Assembly (NCBI RefSeq): GCF_013359725.1
Contig: NZ_JABFMW010000001.1
Span: 1 to 64,000, forward strand
Direction of reading: 5' to 3'
DNA: 64,000 nt
Origin: Pseudarthrobacter sp. C4D7
GTDB lineage: Bacteria > Actinomycetota > Actinomycetes > Actinomycetales > Micrococcaceae
In this document: piece by piece, positions 8,672-17,444 of the stretch
Position numbering within the stretch: the first letter of the stretch is position 1
Layout: each line of letters begins with the position of its first letter
The notes under the pieces: generated by a model
Databases searched by the model: none
The model's input: only the letters and a program-made list of their open reading frames with translations
Told to the model about the DNA's origin: nothing
Made by a program: the position numbers and the translations under genes

Positions 8672-8878
8672 ATGATGGAACTAATGGACGGTGGACGCCG
8701 CCGTCGCCGTTTGCCGAAGAGGGAAACGCTGGAGCTTGTTGGATTCACTGCGTTGTCGGTGAGCGCTGCGGCAGTGTTGCTGCCAGCGATTGGTATCAAA
8801 GCCGTGGTGGACGCCTTGCCCTTTGTGAAGACACCCGCCGCTTCGGCTACGCCGGAGGATTTCTACCTCATCAACTAG
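8672..8878 (+). CDS. 68-aa single-pass membrane protein, leaderless
   Basis: Met-rich start (ATG 8672, also 8675), basic GRRRRRLPKRE, then one membrane span (about 23-43, VGFTALSVSAAAVLLPAIGI) and a short Pro/Ala-rich outside tail ending in FYLIN. No ribosome binding site; the -10-like box ends 6 nt before ATG 8672, so the transcript is probably leaderless. It is one of four loci with the GGTA-N5-TACC promoter, which is the only clue to its regulation. No family recognised. Confidence 0.55.
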   Translation: MMELMDGGRRRRRLPKRETLELVGFTALSVSAAAVLLPAIGIKAVVDALPFVKTPAASATPEDFYLIN

Positions 8879-9119
8879 CGCTGCCAGGGCGGCGAGTTCG
8901 GCTGATGTCTCAGCTTATCGATGCCCAGGTAACCCCTCGGCGCGCCGGCCTGATCTCGCAGCGTATGTCCTCTTTCGATGCGCGAGCCTGTTACCGCTGC
9001 TCGTAGCGCCTGACGCGGCCCGAATGCGGGTGTCGAAAAGGACTGCCCGCGTCAATGGCGACCGTGCGCGTCGCCAAGAGCTGCCACCTGCCGTCGTCCG
9101 TCAAACTCGCACCACACGC
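8879..9119. other. intergenic without gene
   Basis: No supported coding frame. Contains GACGCGGCCCGAATGCGGGTGTCG-type palindromic scraps (about 9010-9075) distantly like the intergenic repeats at 29.4, 34.0 and 61.1 kb, then runs into the terminator at 9120. Confidence 0.4.
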
Positions 9120-9156
9120 AAGGTGCCCGCCCCAAACGAACGGGGGCGGGCACCTT
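9120..9156 (-). terminator. hairpin terminator downstream of the hydroxyacid dehydrogenase
   Basis: Perfect 14-bp stem AAGGTGCCCGCCCC (9120-9133) and its complement (9143-9156) with a 9-nt loop, 16 nt past the stop of the minus-strand gene. No long U tract, as is usual in high-GC actinobacteria. Confidence 0.75.
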
Positions 9157-9171
9157 CGGTACAGCGGGGGA

Positions 9172-10362
9172 CTAGACGAGCACGCTCTCGGCCGGTGCCC
9201 CCTGCGCCTGCCCAGCGAAGATGCTGGGGTCCAGGTCCGCCACCGACGACTTGCCCACGAAGCCCATGGCGCCCTTGAACTCCTCTTGGAGGATCCCGAA
9301 CACCCGGTCCACCGCAGGCTCGCCTCCGGTGGCCAGGGCGTACGCGAACGGTCGGCCGGCGAGGGCCGCCTTGGCGCCGAGGGCCACGGCCTTGACGATG
9401 TCGTGCCCGCGGCGGATGCCGCCGTCGAGGTAGATCTCCGCCCGGCCGCCCACGGCGTCCACGATGGAGGGCAGGACGTCGATGGTGGCGGGCTGGGAGT
9501 CGAACTGCCTGCCGCCGTGGTTGGAGACGAAGATGCCGTCCGCGCCCTCGTCCACGGCCCGGGCCGCGTCCTCGGCGTCCATGATGCCCTTGATCACCAG
9601 GTTCCCCTTCCACCCGGAACGGAGCCTGGCGAAGTCCTCCCAGTTGGCGCCCGGGTTCTTGTTGGAGGCCATCCAGTTGTTCATCTCATCCATGCGCAGC
9701 GGCCGGCCGTTGATCTGGTAGTTCCCGTACGTCATCTTCCGGCCGGTGAGCCACCGCCACAGCCACGCCGGGCGGGTGGCGGCGTTGAAGTAGTCCGCCA
9801 CCGGCGGGCGCGGGGGCATGGACAGCCCGTGGTGGAGGTCCCGTTCGCGCTTGCTGGAGGACCCGACGTCGCCCGCCACCACCAGCGTCTCCACGCCCAC
9901 GGCGCGGGCCCGGTTGATGTAGCTGGCCGTCTCCGCCGGGTCCTTCCAGAACGCGATCTGCGCCCACAGGTTGTCCGGCGCCACCTTGGCCACCTCCTCC
10001 AGGGAACAGCCCGCCCAGGCGCTGTGGATGAAGATGGACCCCGCCCGGACCGCGGCGCGGGCCACGGCCGGATCGGACCCCGGGTGGAAAATGGTGAGCA
10101 TGCCCATGGGCGCTACCATCAGCGGCATGGCCAGGGAATGGCCCAGCACGGTGGTGGAGGTGGTCAGGCCGCGGAGGTCCACCATGGAACGCTGGCGGAG
10201 CATCAGGGCATCAAACCGGTCCTCGTTGGCGCGCATGGTGGTCTCATCCAGCGCGCCGCCCTCCAGATAATCCGAAATCATCCTGGGCAGCTGCCTCCGG
10301 GACGCCCGGCGGTAGTCATCAATGCTGACAATCCATTTGTTTCTCAACGGTCCTGCTCCCAC
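9172..10362 (-). CDS. FMN-dependent alpha-hydroxyacid dehydrogenase (LldD/mandelate dehydrogenase type)
   Basis: 396 aa TIM barrel. Family signature SNHGGRQ (280-286) with the catalytic His282, Lys258 in the FMN site, and the FMN phosphate loop DGGIRRG (313-319) are all present. The family oxidises L-2-hydroxyacids (lactate, glycolate, mandelate) to 2-oxoacids using FMN. Start: GTG 10362 has no ribosome binding site; TTG 10347 follows GGGAGCAGGA and may be the true start. It begins 8 nt after the ABC ATPase gene, so it is the last gene of the importer operon; the importer probably brings in its substrate or a precursor. The exact substrate cannot be told. Confidence 0.85.
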   Translation of the reverse strand: MGAGPLRNKWIVSIDDYRRASRRQLPRMISDYLEGGALDETTMRANEDRFDALMLRQRSMVDLRGLTTSTTVLGHSLAMPLMVAPMGMLTIFHPGSDPAVARAAVRAGSIFIHSAWAGCSLEEVAKVAPDNLWAQIAFWKDPAETASYINRARAVGVETLVVAGDVGSSSKRERDLHHGLSMPPRPPVADYFNAATRPAWLWRWLTGRKMTYGNYQINGRPLRMDEMNNWMASNKNPGANWEDFARLRSGWKGNLVIKGIMDAEDAARAVDEGADGIFVSNHGGRQFDSQPATIDVLPSIVDAVGGRAEIYLDGGIRRGHDIVKAVALGAKAALAGRPFAYALATGGEPAVDRVFGILQEEFKGAMGFVGKSSVADLDPSIFAGQAQGAPAESVLV

Positions 10363-10370
10363 GTGTTGGT

Positions 10371-11131
<761 letters not shown>

Positions 11132-11135
<4 letters not shown>

Positions 11136-12094
11136 GGCTGGACCTCCTTTGGGGTGATGCCGGGGCTTGCCGGTTTGGCCTTGCGCGGGCGCCTGATGCC
11201 GCGGCCCGGCGTGATCCCGCCGCGGTTGAAGTGCCGTTCGATGAAGTACTGCCCCAGGCTCAGGATGCTGGTGACCAGCAGGTACCACATGCTGGCGGCG
11301 ATGAGCAGCGGGATGGTCTTGAAGTTGGCGCTGTACACGAGCTGCGCTGAGTACAGCAGTTCCGGGAAGGCCAGGACGCTGACCAGGGAGGTGGTCTTCA
11401 GCATGGAAATGGTCTGGTTGCCGGTGGGCGGGATGATGATCTTCATCGCCTGCGGCAGCACAACCCGGGACAGGATGGCGAACCGCCGCATGCCCAGGGC
11501 CGTGGCCGCCTCCGTCTGCCCGCGGTTAACGCTCAGCAGCCCGGCCCTGACGATCTCCGACATGTAGGCGCCTTCATTCAGGCCCAGGCCCAGGATTGCC
11601 GCCATGAACGGGGTAATCAGCACGTTGGCGTCCACCGAGAAGAACTCCGGCCCGAACGGCACTCCCACGGCAATCCGCGGGTAGATGGCGGCGATGAAGC
11701 CCCAGAACAGGAGCTGGACGAACACCGGAACCCCGCGGAAGAGCCACACCAGGAACGCGGCGGTCCCGGCCACGATGGCGTTCGGCGCCAGCCGGGCCAA
11801 CGCCAGCAGGACGCCGACGACGATTCCCACGGCCATGGAGATGGCCGTCAGTCCCAGCGTGCGCAGGAGGCCCGTGAACAGCCGCTCCGAGGTGAACCAG
11901 CCGAAGACGATGTTCCACTCGAACCGCGGGTTGGTGACCAGGGAGTAGCCCACCAGGAAGATCGCTGCCAGGACGATCGCGGCAGTGAGCCACAGCCCGC
12001 CGTGGCGCTGGTGCGGACGGCCCATCAGGAGCTGCCGGTCCAGTGTTTCGCCGGCCGGTGCTTTGGCGTTTGGTTCCGTGGCGGTGTTGGCCAT
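11132..12094 (-). CDS. ABC transporter permease, His/Glu/Gln/Arg/opine family
   Basis: 320 aa from ATG 12094. A cytoplasmic N-terminus is followed by about five to six spans and the amino-acid-permease core ([39 protein letters not shown]...VVLPQA), which contains the EAA loop that contacts the ATPase. The basic C-terminal tail ([17 protein letters not shown]) overlaps the ATPase start by 4 nt. The gap to the upstream lipoprotein gene is 4 nt. An in-frame Met at 12136 would overlap that gene, so I keep 12094. Confidence 0.92.
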
Positions 12095-12098
12095 GGGG

Positions 12099-13013
12099 CT
12101 ACTGCGCTTTGTTGAAGGCGAAGTCAGAGATGGCACCGCTGCCTACACCCCACTTGTCCAGGATTTCCTTGTACTTGCCGCTCTTGGCCAGGGACTGCAT
12201 GCCCAGCTCGATGGCTTTCTCCATGCCCGCGCCCTTCTTGAAGCCGATGCTGACGGGGGAGACGTCCTTCTCGCCGAGCAGTTCAATCTGGCCGCCCTGC
12301 TTGATGGCGTAGCCCAGGGTGGGTCCGTCGATGTAGACGGCGTCAATGCGGCCGGCGGTCAGGGCCAGGTTGGGGGCCTGCATGTCCGGATAGGTCATGG
12401 CTTCAATGGCCGAATTGCCGGCGTCCGTGCACGCCTTGGAAAGGGCCGGGAGCCGCTTGAGGTCCTGGAAGGAGCCCTTCAGCACGCCCACGCGCTTCCC
12501 GCAGAGGGTGTCGATGGTGAGCTTCTGCGGGTTGCCGGGGGCCACGCCGATGCCGCTGCCGGACTGGTAGTAGTCCACGAAGTCGAGCACCTTCATGCGT
12601 TCGGTGGAGGGGGACATCTGGGAGATGGCCATGTCGAACTTGCCAGCGGAAATGCCGGGGATGATGCCGTCGAACGGGCCGCTTTTGACCTCCGTCTTCA
12701 GGCCGAGGGTCTGCCCCAGGGCCATGGCGATCTCCGGGTCCACGCCGATGGTGGTGGTTCCGTCCGGGGCCATGAAGTGCAGGGGAGGGGAGCTCTGGCT
12801 CATGGTCACAGTGAGCGTTCCCTTGTCCTTGACCTCCTTGGGGAGGGCTGCCGCGGCGGCTTCGTCGACCTTGACGGCTTCCGCGGAGGTTGAGGGCTTG
12901 GGGGCTTCTGACTGGGGGGTGGAGCTCATCTCGGGATTGGAGCATCCGGAGAGAAGTGCGCCTGCCATGGACATTGCGGCGACGGTCACCAACATCGATC
13001 GAAACTGAATCAT
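12099..13013 (-). CDS. ABC transporter substrate-binding lipoprotein (SBP family 3)
   Basis: 304 aa. Lipoprotein signal peptide with lipobox LLSGC (about 20-24), a Ser/Pro/Ala linker, then the bilobed amino-acid-type binding domain (GTLTVTM, FMAPDGTTTIGVDPEIAMALG, SGPFDGIIPGISAGKFDMAISQMSPSTER). First gene of the importer/dehydrogenase operon, divergent from the GntR gene at 13229 with a palindrome between them at 13103. The ligand is not predictable; the linked FMN enzyme suggests a hydroxyacid-related compound. Confidence 0.9.
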   Translation of the reverse strand: MIQFRSMLVTVAAMSMAGALLSGCSNPEMSSTPQSEAPKPSTSAEAVKVDEAAAAALPKEVKDKGTLTVTMSQSSPPLHFMAPDGTTTIGVDPEIAMALGQTLGLKTEVKSGPFDGIIPGISAGKFDMAISQMSPSTERMKVLDFVDYYQSGSGIGVAPGNPQKLTIDTLCGKRVGVLKGSFQDLKRLPALSKACTDAGNSAIEAMTYPDMQAPNLALTAGRIDAVYIDGPTLGYAIKQGGQIELLGEKDVSPVSIGFKKGAGMEKAIELGMQSLAKSGKYKEILDKWGVGSGAISDFAFNKAQ

Positions 13014-13102
13014 CTATACGCCTTCGAAAGTGGGGGGTGGTGGGGCTTCCAACCTGGTGGACAGCATCCGTTGTGGTGTAGATCACTTTGCTGTCCGGTA
13101 TC

Positions 13103-13115
13103 ATGTACCGTACAT
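13103..13115. promoter_or_regulatory. putative GntR operator
   Basis: Palindrome ATGTAC-C-GTACAT in the divergent intergenic region between the importer operon and the GntR/FCD gene. Site size and symmetry fit FadR-subfamily regulators; binding is inferred from position. Confidence 0.45.
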
Positions 13116-13228
13116 CATGCACGATTTTCTGCAAACACCCTTTCCGGCCTGAATCGTTTGTGACGGGACGCTTCCGGAGCAGGTGCTGGTGCCGCCTCCG
13201 CTGACAAAAATTCACATAGGATTCCGAA

Positions 13229-13930
13229 ATGAACGCCGCTTCGCCCGAAGAAGAAGTCCTGATCCCCGGCCGGCCCATGCTGGTGGACCAGGTGTTCGAG
13301 GCCATCCTGTCCCTGCTGCTGGATGACAAGATCTCCACCGGCTCCCCGCTGAGCATTGACGGGCTGGCCAAGCGGTTCAAGGTCTCTTCCACTCCGGTCC
13401 GGGAGGCCCTGGCGCGGCTGGAGACCACCGGGATGGTGCGGCGGGAAGCGCTGCGCGGCTACAAGGTGGCGCCGGAGCCCACCGCGGAAGACGTCGCGGC
13501 CCTGCTGACCTCGCGGCAGATCCTGGAACCTGCGTGCACCAGCCTGGCCTGCACCAACTCCAGCGAAGAACTGGTGGCGGACCTGGAACGCTTCCACCGC
13601 GACCTTGAGGCCTCCCGCCACGGCGGGGACACCTTCGCCGGCTACCGCACCTACTGGCAGGCGGACGAGAACTTCCACCGGCGCATCGTGGAGGCCACCG
13701 GCAACGAGTTCCTGCTCCGGGCCTACGGCTCCATCGAAGGGCACATCCAGCGGTTCCGGCTGATGGTGCACAACGACATGAGCGGGGACCACACCGTGCA
13801 GGAGCACCAGGCCATCATCGACGCCTTCAAGGCTGGGGACTGCGCCGCCGCCACCGCCGCGATGACCAGCCACATCGAGGGCATCAGGTCCCGCTCGCTG
13901 AGCCTGGACAAGTTCGGCCACCAGGGCTGA
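13229..13930 (+). CDS. GntR family regulator, FCD (FadR) subfamily
   Basis: 233 aa. N-terminal winged helix (residues about 20-80, LSIDGLAKRFKVSSTPVREALARLETTGMVRRE) and C-terminal all-helical FCD domain with the usual metal/ligand His residues (FHRRIVEATGNEF, EHQAIIDAF, SHIEGI). FCD regulators commonly sense organic acids. Divergent placement suggests it controls the importer/hydroxyacid dehydrogenase operon through the palindrome at 13103-13115. Inducer unknown. Confidence 0.9.
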   Translation: MNAASPEEEVLIPGRPMLVDQVFEAILSLLLDDKISTGSPLSIDGLAKRFKVSSTPVREALARLETTGMVRREALRGYKVAPEPTAEDVAALLTSRQILEPACTSLACTNSSEELVADLERFHRDLEASRHGGDTFAGYRTYWQADENFHRRIVEATGNEFLLRAYGSIEGHIQRFRLMVHNDMSGDHTVQEHQAIIDAFKAGDCAAATAAMTSHIEGIRSRSLSLDKFGHQG

Positions 13931-13961
13931 ACCCGGGATTTAGCCCATCAATTTGAATTCG

Positions 13962-14005
13962 AGTACACACTACTCGTGTGCCCTCCCGCGCCCGCGGCAT
14001 AGCGT
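13962..14005 (+). promoter_or_regulatory. GGTA-N5-TACC-type promoter, copy 4 (AGTA-N5-TACT variant)
   Basis: AGTACACACTACT (13962-13974), 25 nt, then -10-like TAGCGT (14000-14005); predicted start near 14012, leaving a leader of about 42 nt before the small frame at 14054. One base changed in each half-site relative to the other three copies. Confidence 0.4.
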
Positions 14006-14053
14006 CGGAGTTGGTTCACTAAGGGACTGACACATGCAAGGGGGAGCATAAAA

Positions 14054-14173
14054 ATGGGTGGAAAGCCGTGGGCACCAGGTGCCCGGAATCAAGGACAGTA
14101 CGACGGCGGCGCGTGCTGCCCGCCGCTGGGCCGCGGAGACATTGCCGGTTGGCGGTCCTGGAGGCATCTGTGA
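14054..14173 (+). CDS. 39-aa leader-type peptide coupled to the HPt-like gene
   Basis: ATG 14054 follows a strong AAGGGGGAG. The frame (MGGKPWAPGARNQGQYDGG...) ends TGA 14171-14173, overlapping the GTG start of the HPt-like gene by 2 nt (GTGA). It has Gly, Trp and two adjacent Cys and no membrane span. Either a real micro-protein or a translated leader whose main job is coupling. Predicted from RBS and overlap only. Confidence 0.4.
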   Translation: MGGKPWAPGARNQGQYDGGACCPPLGRGDIAGWRSWRHL

Positions 14174-14565
14174 TCCAGGGGGACGGCCACGAGTTGCCCC
14201 TGCTGGATAGTTCCGTGCTGGCACGGCTGCGCGATGAAACCGATGACGACGACGGGATCTGGCGTCTCTTCGTGCGGAACTTCATTGATCAGATGCCGCC
14301 CCGGATCGAGAAGCTGCGCAGCACGCTGACCAGCGGCGACGCCAAGAGCGCGATGACCGCCGTCCTGAGCCTGCGGACATCGGCGCAGATGGTGGGCGCC
14401 GAGCTGCTGGCCGGCCTGGCCCTGGAGCTGGAACGTGCGGTGCGCAAAGCCGCCGCCGGGCCCGATCCGGCCGGCGTGCTGCCGCACCTTGCCGCACAGC
14501 ATCTGCGCAGGATCCTGCATTCCGGGCAGCGGACCAAGGACCATCTGGAGGCGGCCATAGCGTAG
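14170..14565 (+). CDS. HPt-like protein lacking the phospho-acceptor histidine (second copy)
   Basis: 131 aa from GTG 14170, with GGAGG at 14160-14164. VLSLRTSAQMVGAELLAGLALELE (shown here in part) aligns with the paralogue at 6301 and with the HPt motif; the His position is Leu66 in both proteins and the following Lys is Arg. The N-terminus (LLDSSVLARLRDETDDDDGIW) matches the first helix of HPt domains. Transcribed from the 13962 promoter variant, probably after a leader peptide. As phosphotransfer is impossible, it is likely a docking or decoy partner of a receiver protein; the orphan response regulator 3 kb downstream shares the promoter motif. Role inferred. Confidence 0.6.
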   Translation: MIQGDGHELPLLDSSVLARLRDETDDDDGIWRLFVRNFIDQMPPRIEKLRSTLTSGDAKSAMTAVLSLRTSAQMVGAELLAGLALELERAVRKAAAGPDPAGVLPHLAAQHLRRILHSGQRTKDHLEAAIA

Positions 14566-14642
14566 CGTTTCCGGCGTCTGGGGGACGGACTATTCGGCAG
14601 CCTCTGCCGCCCCGCCGGCAGGTATCCGTGCGGGGAAATTCA

Positions 14643-14685
14643 GGTATCGCTTACTGGTCACATGCGGCCATGGCGCGCTTAGCCT
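14643..14685 (+). promoter_or_regulatory. GGTA-N5-TACC promoter, copy 2
   Basis: GGTATCGCTTACT (14643-14655), 24 nt, then -10-like TAGCCT (14680-14685), 6 nt to the ATG at 14692. Same geometry as the copy at 8623. Confidence 0.5.
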
Positions 14686-14691
14686 GCATCC

Positions 14692-14844
14692 ATGTTTAAA
14701 AGTGTGATCAGCATCTTTCGGCCTGCACCGAAATGCAGGTACTGCGGCCAGGTGCTGCCCCAGACGCCCGACGCGATGTTTTGCTCCCGTGACTGCTATG
14801 ACCATTACCAATACCTGGAAAACGCCGCCGGCCCGGACCGCTAG
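14692..14844 (+). CDS. 50-aa zinc-finger-like micro-protein, leaderless
   Basis: MFKSVISIFRPAPK, then C15xxC18-X12-C31xxxC35 (CRYCG...FCSRDC) and a Tyr/His-rich end (YDHYQYLEN). The four cysteines form a plausible zinc ribbon or treble-clef knuckle. No ribosome binding site; a -10-like box ends 6 nt before the ATG, so the message is likely leaderless. Belongs to the GGTA-N5-TACC promoter group. Function unknown; too small for the usual ORF cut-off. Confidence 0.6.
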   Translation: MFKSVISIFRPAPKCRYCGQVLPQTPDAMFCSRDCYDHYQYLENAAGPDR

Positions 14845-14879
14845 TGTTGGTGCGCCCGCCACTTCACAATGCGAATGTC

Positions 14880-14911
14880 TTGAGCGAACGTTGAGCTTGC
14901 TTTCCTAATGT
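14880..14911 (+). promoter_or_regulatory. TTGAG direct repeat and promoter of micro-protein gene
   Basis: TTGAG at 14880-14884 and 14891-14895 (11-bp period, spacer CGAACG), 10 nt, then -10-like TAATGT (14906-14911) ending 6 nt before ATG 14918. Compare 505-520: both spacers carry AAC at the same place. Confidence 0.45.
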
Positions 14912-14917
14912 ATGGCC

Positions 14918-15061
14918 ATGGGTAAATATGGGGGAACGTACGATGTCCGCTATTCGCGCCGGGAACTGCGGCGGCGCCGCCTGCGGACGCTGTCCTACAT
15001 TGGTTTGGTCCTACTGGCCGTTGCCACCGTTGCGGTGGTCCTGATGGCCATGGCGCGCTGA
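14918..15061 (+). CDS. 47-aa single-pass membrane micro-protein (paralogue of 303-446)
   Basis: MGKYGGTYDVRYSRRE..., Arg-rich amphipathic first half, then one membrane span (about 25-44). Same length and layout as the gene at 303. ATG 14918 rather than 14912 is chosen because it aligns with the paralogue and lies exactly 6 nt past the -10-like box. Function unknown. Confidence 0.65.
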   Translation: MGKYGGTYDVRYSRRELRRRRLRTLSYIGLVLLAVATVAVVLMAMAR

Positions 15062-15087
15062 CCCGGAGCGGCGATTATGCTCGAAAC

Positions 15088-15447
15088 ATGGCGATTCAAG
15101 ATTCTGTGAAGCCCGGTACCGCCCGGAACCAGGGGCTCTGGCAGCGGCGGACCTGGCTGCTGGTTGTTGTAGCGGGATTCATCGTCTACATCCTCGGCTT
15201 TGTCATTGGGCTGCAGCCGTCAGGACCCCTCTGCGGCAGCCCCTTGCTGCGGGACAGCCATGCGGCGGAACTGATGGAACTGCAGCAGGCCGGCATCGGA
15301 GCGGCGGCCGCGTGCTACCGCAGCATTGACTCCGAATCGGTCCCGGTGTGGACCCTCATGGCTGTGGGCGTCGCAGTGGTAATGGCAGGGGTGGCCGCAC
15401 GGATCATCAGCATCCGGCGCGCGCAGGGATCCGCCGGCGTCGAATAA
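15088..15447 (+). CDS. two-span membrane protein of unknown function
   Basis: 119 aa. First span about residues 22-40 (TWLLVVVAGFIVYILGFVIG), an outside loop of about 50 residues with two Cys (PLCGSPL, AACYRS) that could form a disulfide, second span about 86-105, short basic C-terminus. No ribosome binding site; -10-like TATGCT (15076-15081) ends 6 nt before the ATG, indicating a leaderless message. No family recognised. Confidence 0.65.
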   Translation: MAIQDSVKPGTARNQGLWQRRTWLLVVVAGFIVYILGFVIGLQPSGPLCGSPLLRDSHAAELMELQQAGIGAAAACYRSIDSESVPVWTLMAVGVAVVMAGVAARIISIRRAQGSAGVE

Positions 15448-15488
15448 TTCCGGGACGTCCGTACCAGCTGTGACTTGGAGAGTAAGTC

Positions 15489-16766
15489 CTAGGATCCCGC
15501 AGGGCGGCAGCTGGTCCCGTTCCCATATTCCAGCCAGTCAGGCAGCGCAGCAATGAACGCGTTGCGGATGGCGGGGGTGTTGGTGGTGGTCCAGTCGATC
15601 CGGCCGTTGATCTCAACCTCGTTCTTGTCCCACTCGAACCAGTTGATCATTTTCAGGTTGGGGAACTGGGCGTGGGTCTGGGCGCCGAACACCTGTTCCC
15701 ACCACGTCCGCTTAATGTCCGCTTCCGCGGCGCCGCCGGCCGTGGGGTTGTAGAGGGCGGCCGTCTCGGGGATGGCGACCGGTTTGTTGTGCTCTGTGCC
15801 GTACACGCCATAGAAGTCGGGCAGGAGGCTGTCATCGCCGTTGGCCCCGACATAGTTGCCGGTGAGTTGGTCGGCGAACTTGTTGGCCTCGGGGACCTCG
15901 TTTTCGCCCCACGGGTACGTGGCGCCCCAGTGGTACAGGGACATGCCCACCCAGTCCACCACGGCGTCCCCCGGGTAATACGGGGCGTACGGATCGTCCG
16001 CCATGGTGAGGGCGCCGTCGTGATCCGTGTCCAGGGCCGCGAAACCGGCGCTGCCCGCCTTGGCCTCGAACTGTCCACCGGCGAACGGGTACCCGCCGGC
16101 GTAGTTGGGCGCCCACATCATCGCCGAGCCCGGCGCACCCGTGTGGACAGCGTCGGCGACCTGCTTGAACATGGCCTTGTATTCGACCGGCTGCTGGGAC
16201 CAGGGGTACCAGGACCCGTTCATCTCGTGGGCCAGGCGGACGATCACCGGGACACCCTGGCCGTTGATCGACGCCAGATCCTTCACCAGGGCGTCGATGA
16301 CGTCCGGGGTGACGGCGGCCAGGCCCTGCTTGGGTTCCAGGGTCAGGAGCATCATGTGCCCGTCAGCCCGGATCTGGGCGGCGGCCTGCATCAGGTGCGT
16401 CCGTTCCTGGGCTGTGTACGGGAAGTCGGCGAAGGACACGCTGACCGCCGGTTTGTGGCCAAGGTCCGACGCGTACTGGGCCAGCGGCTTGGCGTCCAGA
16501 TTGAGATTCACCCCGAACAACGCGCCCGACGGCGGGACCAGGCTGCTCCGGTCCACCACCTCGCAGGCCGGGGTTGCGGCGTGGCTTTGGCTGTTCGCTT
16601 GTTCCTGGGCTTTACGGTCCCGGTCCGCCAGGCCACCGGCGATGCTGGCAGCACCCAGTCCTGCCGCCAGCACGGCAACACCCACCGGCAGCGCCCAGTC
16701 CTTCAGCCGGCCCAGAACAAGGTCGCGGCGCGTGGCGACGTTCGTTGAGGATACTCGGTCGGGCAA
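15489..16766 (-). CDS. secreted or anchored GH26-like glycoside hydrolase
   Basis: 425 aa. N-terminal signal anchor (about 25-45). Catalytic-domain motifs of family GH26 (beta-mannanase clan): RLAHEMNGSWYPW with acid Glu181, and AIPETA with candidate nucleophile Glu334. An EF-hand-like loop DTDHDGALTMADD (246-258) is inserted in the domain and may bind calcium. Start is TTG 16766 with AGGGGG 8 nt upstream; no better start is in frame. Faces the 15088 gene tail to tail. Substrate unknown: mannan, or an exopolysaccharide made by the nearby Bcs- or Pel-like systems. Confidence 0.8.
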   Translation of the reverse strand: MPDRVSSTNVATRRDLVLGRLKDWALPVGVAVLAAGLGAASIAGGLADRDRKAQEQANSQSHAATPACEVVDRSSLVPPSGALFGVNLNLDAKPLAQYASDLGHKPAVSVSFADFPYTAQERTHLMQAAAQIRADGHMMLLTLEPKQGLAAVTPDVIDALVKDLASINGQGVPVIVRLAHEMNGSWYPWSQQPVEYKAMFKQVADAVHTGAPGSAMMWAPNYAGGYPFAGGQFEAKAGSAGFAALDTDHDGALTMADDPYAPYYPGDAVVDWVGMSLYHWGATYPWGENEVPEANKFADQLTGNYVGANGDDSLLPDFYGVYGTEHNKPVAIPETAALYNPTAGGAAEADIKRTWWEQVFGAQTHAQFPNLKMINWFEWDKNEVEINGRIDWTTTNTPAIRNAFIAALPDWLEYGNGTSCRPAGS

Positions 16767-17176
16767 GGCGGAAACCCCCTGTTGGCCTGCGGCTTTTCCC
16801 CGATCATATGTCCCGGTCCATGGCCGCCGTTCCCACCACGCCCGCGGCCAACGCGCAGACCGGTGGGTTGGCTTCCTTCCTGGACGTATTTCATTCTCAA
16901 TAGAGGGCGAAAATTTATCCGACTAATCAACGCAGAAGGCGTGAAAAAAAATTCCTTTTCGAGGGGAGTTCCCAGCTAATTCCCAGTAACTGAAATGCGG
17001 ACCCCGGTTGCCCGCGCCGCCGACTGCCGTGGACGCCAGGCCGACATGCTTCCCGTCCGCCCCGTCATATATTTCCCCCAAGTAGTAACCCTGCTTACCA
17101 TTGTGGTAACTGCTTCCTGACCTGCTGGTTTGCTGGTGCGGCGGGTCCCGGACAGGTAGTGCCCTCTCGGAAAACA

Positions 17177-17220
17177 GGTAGTCGCTACCGGGGACGTTCC
17201 GGGCAAGCGGCCCTTATTCT
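17177..17220 (+). promoter_or_regulatory. GGTA-N5-TACC promoter, copy 3
   Basis: Perfect dyad GGTAGTCGCTACC (17177-17189), 24-25 nt, then -10-like TTATTCT (17214-17220). Predicted start near 17227. This copy precedes the orphan response regulator. Confidence 0.5.
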
Positions 17221-17228
17221 GCAATTCG

Positions 17229-17279
17229 ATGGAGATCCCTGGCGTGCACCGAACAGGGACTGCGATGGCTGCGGAATGA
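17229..17279 (+). CDS. possible 16-aa leaderless upstream ORF
   Basis: ATG 17229 sits at the predicted 5' end of the response regulator transcript (8 nt past the -10-like box) and reads MEIPGVHRTGTAMAAE then TGA. Supported only by position; could equally be chance. Confidence 0.25.
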   Translation: MEIPGVHRTGTAMAAE

Positions 17280-17444
17280 CGAATTGGGTGAGTTGCATAA
17301 CTTTATACCGATCCACCCCAGGAACGGCTCCGAATACCTACTACCGTATAAAGAGGCCAAAAACGCTTGGCCGCGGGCACATTGGATTTGGAATTTGTGG
17401 TTTGCGGTAAAAGCCGGGTTTGGCCAAGGATTTGATCGGGGGCA

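Larger units (their letters stand above)
16767..17444. other. long intergenic region and leader of the response regulator gene
   Basis: No full-length gene. Holds an A/T-rich stretch (16880-16975), a CAGGTAGTG half-copy near 17154, the promoter at 17177-17220 and a leader of about 218 nt before the GTG at 17445. The leader is clearly lower in GC than its surroundings (17280-17420), with a short leaderless-type frame at 17229 and a TTG-initiated frame (17284-17466) that runs into the regulator; I do not call the latter. Confidence 0.5.
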
